DNA of 64,000 nucleotides, taken from positions 2,108,001 through 2,172,000 of the forward strand of contig MJGA01000004.1 in NCBI GenBank assembly GCA_001910725.1, written 5' to 3'. The position numbers were made by a program, and so were the translations under genes. A model generated the notes under the pieces. That model worked only from the letters and a program-made list of their open reading frames with translations. It made no database searches and was not told the DNA's origin. The first letter of the stretch is position 1. Each line of letters opens with the position of its first letter. Source of the DNA: Phanerodontia chrysosporium (lineage: Eukaryota; Basidiomycota; Agaricomycetes; Polyporales; Phanerochaetaceae). Shown one piece after another: positions 60,701-64,000 of this stretch.

Positions 60701-61704
60701 TTGACTGAGACCTCCCCTGCTTCGTATTGAAAGTAACTTGCACGTCACCGCGGCCTAAGGCCTTGCAGACACCTGCGCCGGTAACCGTGTGGTTGGGGGT
60801 CTCGATGTAGTTGCTGAACGCGTTGCGGTCGCGTACAATGTGGCACTCGGTGGCAGAATCGCCGAGCCAGACTTCCCCCTTGACCAGGAGGGCGCGCACG
60901 TCTTGGGGGACTTCTTCTATTGTGGCGAACATGTAGGAGTCGCCGTCGGTCTCCGCGGCGACAGCGACGTGCGCGCGCGAAGATTTGCCTCCGGAGCCAG
61001 ACTTCTGGTTGCCGCCGGATCGGCATTCGGGTTTGATATGACCTTCCTTTCCGCATCCGTGGCAGTAGACGCCCTTGCGGAATTTGGACTTCTTTGGGCG
61101 CTGGCGAGCAACGAGTGCCGTGGAGGACGTGTCGCGCTCCTTGCGGCGGCGTTCTTTGGTCAGAATTCGACCGGTGAGGTCTGACGAGGTTGTGATGCTC
61201 TGACAAGACGTAATGAATGCGTTCCAGGAAGGGGGAAGAGCAGAAAGAATTTGATAGGTGAAATCTGAATCGGTAATCGTACGCCAGAAAGGGTGATCTC
61301 TTCCATCAACTGCCTCATCTTCTTTAATTCCCCTTCCATGTCTGCTCCCTCCTCCATCTGGTACTTCTGGAGCTTTCTGCTCGCTGTGATCTTAGCCATG
61401 GTGCCTTGCGCGGCGTAGATAGACTTGAGCGTGTCCCACGCTGACTTGGACGAAGTGCTTGACGCGATGTGCGTGACTACTGAGGGCGCGCAGCGGAGGC
61501 GGATCGCGCTAAGCGCTTTCCGGTCTGCGCGGTCGAATGTCGCTTGCTCTGCGGCGTCGGTCGCATGGCGCGTCTTGTTACCAAGGACGTAGTCGATATA
61601 ACCGAGGTCGGTCAAGATATCTTGTTCTTGCACCTGCCACGAGAAGTAATTCTCGGGCCACTTCACAAAGGTTCAATGCGTACACTGGACGTGTCTGATG
61701 TCAT
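57706..61704 (-). pseudogene. Copia gag-pol polyprotein, interrupted
   Basis: Read from an ATG at 61704: Gag with UBN2-type helical region (LTDLGYIDYVLG, WDTLKSIYAAQGTMAK) and a CCHC zinc knuckle (CHGCGKEGHIKPEC). Protease with WLGDSATECHIV follows, then GAG-pre-integrase and integrase (H/H/C/C zinc region, VHVDNAKEY, SQNGIAEHLNRTLAEHARA), reverse transcriptase (RWVFAIKR, DITGAYLYG, LLHVDDTTLF) and RNase H (GYSDADWAQS, STMEAEYIALS). Single-base frame breaks occur near 61670, 61280 and 60715. A TAG at 60229-60231 stands where a Gln codon would be one transition away. From 60168 to 57706 the frame is open for 820 residues. The catalytic site reads HVDD rather than the usual YVDD. Confidence 0.9.
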
Positions 61705-61828
61705 ACTGACAGGGCGATAATCGCGAGATGTGGGCACCTAGATTTGATCCGCAATGGATCAACAGGGACGAGAGTTTGATCCGCACTGGATCTGCAGAGA
61801 GTGGTGATCGTCGTGTGTGCTCTTTACA

Positions 61829-61848
61829 GCGCGGGGCTCATAACCTCG
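61829..61848 (-). other. Primer binding site for half-tRNA of initiator methionine
   Basis: The plus strand here (GCGGGGCTCATAACC) equals the anticodon arm of initiator tRNA-Met, with the CAT anticodon in its loop. The element therefore carries the complement directly beside its 5' LTR, as in Drosophila copia and yeast Ty5, which prime from a cleaved tRNA fragment. Confidence 0.75.
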
Positions 61849-62106
61849 TGAAGAATCGAGTGGGGGTGAGATGCGGTGAACGATGATTCGGCGAGAAGTA
61901 TCTAGGATTTTATACACTTTCTTGTAACTACTAGAAAGGAAATGAAATGTGGGTTTTGTGTTATTACAAAGGCGGGATACTCAGATAAGATAGAGTGGAT
62001 CGGAATGAAGATAAGAAAATGGAGATTACTACCGACGGGTGCCTTTTATGGCATGCCGCCCTGCGTCTGAGGTGGGTCACCTCGGCGGCGCCTCGGGATG
62101 ACAACA
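61849..62106 (-). repeat. 5' LTR of the copia element (258 bp)
   Basis: TG to CA, partner of 57434-57698, seven bases shorter because of indels in the segment next to the primer binding site. Confidence 0.92.
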
Positions 62107-62369
62107 AGCAGGGAAATAGTTGTTCAGTGCATGTCTATCATATGTCCTATGGGCCTGAAATTAGTATGTAATAGCTGCTCAACCTAGATCCTCGGGAAAT
62201 ACATGCTCTCCAAGCTCGTCCGCGCAGTCAGCTCCTTGAACTCGGCCGTTGCCGCGATGGCGCATCAACCGCTGTGCGCTCCGAGGTACCGTTCGAGCCT
62301 CTGCACCGTCGACATCGTCCCTACTCTCTCGCTCTACACATCTCCTGTCACTCCGTGCAGCGCGCTGCA
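62107..62369. other. Displaced 3' flank of F-box paralogue B and TACO1 promoter
   Basis: Before the insertion this followed directly on paralogue B, so it should contain that gene's original 3' UTR and polyadenylation region. No gene seen. Confidence 0.5.
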
Positions 62370-63600
62370 ATGCTTGCTAATGTCGTGCGAATGAATTCCC
62401 TGAGCGGTCTCCGAATTGCTAGCCGGCTATCCCGTCCGCTGTTGAGCAGACCGCTTTCTACTTCTTCCGCATTGTGGGCGGGACACAACAAGGTCCGTGT
62501 ATACAGCCCCAAAGTCGGAGTTCCACACTCATCTCCGGCATATAGTGGTCAAAAATCAAACACAAAAAGGCCGACAATGATATCAAGAAGGGCTCGCTGT
62601 ATTCGAAGGCTGCCAGGGTACGTGACTCTCAGCGCGCATATTCTGGCATGGCTTAGTCCAATAAGGATCGGAATAGGATATTATCGTAGCTGCAAGGCGT
62701 ACGTCACTGTCTCCACGCGCTCTGGACGCGTCTTGACTTTGCGTTCTCTATCACAGAGGGAGGAAGCGCAGACCCCGAACTCAATACCGCTTTGGGAGCG
62801 GTCATCAAAAGATACAGGGCACTAGGAGTCCCTAAAGACAACATTGAGTCGTCGCTGAAGAAGGTGGGTTGAGCGAATGTTCAACGCAACTTTTGCTCAT
62901 GTCCGTTCGAAGGCCGCTTCAAAAGGCTCTGAAAATGCGCAGGCCATTACTTACGAAGCGGTACACGGTCAGATTGGCCTAATCATGTAAGTAAGGCCAT
63001 ATGTTCCGATATTTGCATGACTGATTGCTTCGCAGAGAATGTGTGTCAGACAACGCCAATCGAACAGCGACGAAGATGCGCGAACTCTTGAACAAGGGCG
63101 GGTCGGTACATCTTGAACGAAGCTCAACTGTCTCATGCTGACATGACATTATATTCAAGTGCTCGCCTGACACCAGTGGCATTCATGTTTCATAGGCATG
63201 GCTCCGTGCGGGTTGCCGTCGAAGAAGGAGAAGACTTTGATGCACGACTCGAACGACTTGTCGAAGCTGCGTTTGAAGCGGATGCGGAGGATTTCGAGCA
63301 GGATGACCCAGCCGATGGCGCAGTGGTCGTCACAGTACGTTGTCAACTTGTATCCTGCGCAGAACATTCCATTCACAGAGTGAATCCTAGTTCAAATGTC
63401 CACCGACTTCTCTCGCGAAGCTTACTACAGCATTGACTGCCCCTGGGCTATGCAAAGAATTAGTCGGTAGCGAGCTGGTGTACTCGCCTGTGGACCCTGC
63501 TGAACCGCCAGACGAGGGGACTGCCGCCAAGATCGAGAGCCTTGTTGAGACATTGGAAGACAACGACGATGTAGTCCGTGTTTGGACCACGCTAGACTAG
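62370..63600 (+). CDS. TACO1: YebC/TACO1-family mitochondrial translation activator
   Basis: Eight exons (62370-62492, 62546-62617, 62677-62698, 62757-62863, 62913-62986, 63036-63101, 63160-63334, 63391-63600) give an intact 282-residue protein. The N-terminus is Arg/Ser/Leu-rich without acidic residues, a likely mitochondrial targeting peptide. The YebC core starts with AGHNKWSKIKHKKADND and continues with GGSADPELNTALGAVIKRY, ITYEAVHGQIGLII and TPVAFMFHRHG. Animal TACO1 promotes translation of a mitochondrial complex IV subunit; the same is inferred. The start at 62370 or 62391 cannot be separated. A 22-nt exon (62677-62698) is supported by phase and by conserved sequence on both sides. Confidence 0.92.
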
Positions 63601-63769
63601 CCAGACGTTGTTACGTGGTTCTTACAACGGAGCGCGCAATCTATGAGCTATAGTATGTGATCTCCATTCACGACTCCTCCGGACAATAGATATTCTACAA
63701 TTCCGACATTCAGTTCCACATAAATATTGGGGAGACGTCTCTTCATTGTGCTCTTCAGCTTCGATATAC

Positions 63770-64000
63770 CTACACATCGTCCTTCGACATATCAAAATCA
63801 CCGTGACACCCAGTAAGCACACCAGCTTCCGCGGCCCTGACAGCAGCTGTGAGGTCGAAGTGGAAGAACGGTGTCGCGGTCGGGACGATGGACGCGCGGG
63901 CGAGCGACTTGTCCGTCGAGCGGACCGTCTCCTCGGACGACGAACGCGAGCTCGATATCGCCTCCACAGGCTCCTCGATGACCGACTCGGGGTCCCGCTC
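63770..64000 (-). CDS. Second sulfate permease, C-terminal end only
   Basis: The frame enters from the right edge and ends at a stop at 63770. Its ending TPFFHFDLTAAVRAAEAG matches TPFFHFDVVSAVRAAESG of the sulfate permease at 51635-54473, and both are preceded by a Ser/Glu-rich linker. It is therefore a paralogue on the opposite strand, about 9 kb away. Only about 76 residues are visible. It converges on TACO1 with about 170 bp between stops. Confidence 0.8.
   Translation of the reverse strand, partial: ERDPESVIEEPVEAISSSRSSSEETVRSTDKSLARASIVPTATPFFHFDLTAAVRAAEAGVLTGCHGDFDMSKDDV

Larger units (their letters stand above)
57434..62106 (-). mobile_element. Ty1/copia LTR retrotransposon, near full length, inactive
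   Basis: A 4.67-kb element in minus orientation with two LTRs, a primer binding site, a polypurine tract and gag, protease, integrase, reverse transcriptase and RNase H coding regions in copia order. Flanking AGCAG copies at 57426-57430 and 62107-62111 look like a 5-bp target-site duplication, though three extra bases (TCT) separate the left copy from the LTR. The polyprotein is interrupted, so it would not be autonomous as read here. It lies between F-box paralogue B and the TACO1 gene. Confidence 0.93.

Noticed and set aside
61829..61848. Initiator tRNA-Met gene at the anticodon-arm match
   Set aside because: Only the anticodon arm matches and the rest of the cloverleaf is absent; its place beside the LTR identifies it as a primer binding site.
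8379..63600. A functional cluster for mitochondrial complex assembly (PET100, CMC2, QCR7, TACO1)
   Set aside because: The four genes are spread over 55 kb among unrelated genes in mixed orientations; chance placement is the simpler reading.

Overview
This is a window of nuclear DNA from a filamentous fungus, very probably a basidiomycete (Agaricomycetes). The evidence is compact genes broken by many short introns (mostly 47-70 bp, GT-AG), GC-rich coding sequence, fungal gene families (cupredoxin serine-rich secreted protein, DOMON/cytochrome b561, F-box expansions, Ty1/copia element) and intergenic gaps of a few hundred bases to 1.6 kb. There are no operons, CRISPR arrays or prokaryotic features, and I recognised no rRNA or tRNA gene. 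Most exon models below were checked by hand for splice sites, phase and family fit.

Layout, left to right. 1-10 kb: 3' truncated secreted cupredoxin (-), small disordered protein (+), DNA polymerase delta small subunit (-), glutamate decarboxylase (-), Pet100 complex IV assembly factor (+), L-serine/threonine dehydratase (-). 10-23 kb: 11-exon MFS exporter (-) divergent from a GH31 alpha-xylosidase (+), 13-exon von Willebrand A domain protein (-), flavin amine/L-amino-acid oxidase (+). 23-32 kb: an unrecognised short or broken gene (-), F-box/zinc-finger paralogue A (-), transketolase (-), Cmc2 (+) converging on complex III subunit 7 (-), nucleoside diphosphate kinase (+). 32-46 kb: decayed DOMON/b561 gene (+), doubtful small membrane protein (-), EST1/SMG6-like protein with PIN nuclease domain (-), short-chain dehydrogenase (-), SnoaL-like protein (-). 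46-64 kb: NYN-domain protein (+), STRAP WD40 protein (-), sulfate permease (+), F-box/zinc-finger paralogue B (+), a Ty1/copia retrotransposon (-) inserted at the stop codon of paralogue B, a YebC/TACO1 mitochondrial translation factor (+), and the last exon of a second sulfate permease (-) running off the right edge.

The genes are mostly unrelated housekeeping functions, as is normal for fungi. Four act in mitochondrial respiratory chain biogenesis or composition (PET100, CMC2, QCR7, TACO1), with no sign of co-regulation beyond convergent or divergent placement. The most unusual things are the inverted F-box/zinc-finger paralogue pair with a near-identical exon plan, the retrotransposon whose target-site duplication overlaps and preserves a host stop codon, two 6-nt microexons, and a run of apparent frameshifts that are all of the single-base-missing class and hit even essential genes. 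The last point suggests uncorrected sequence errors rather than true pseudogenes.
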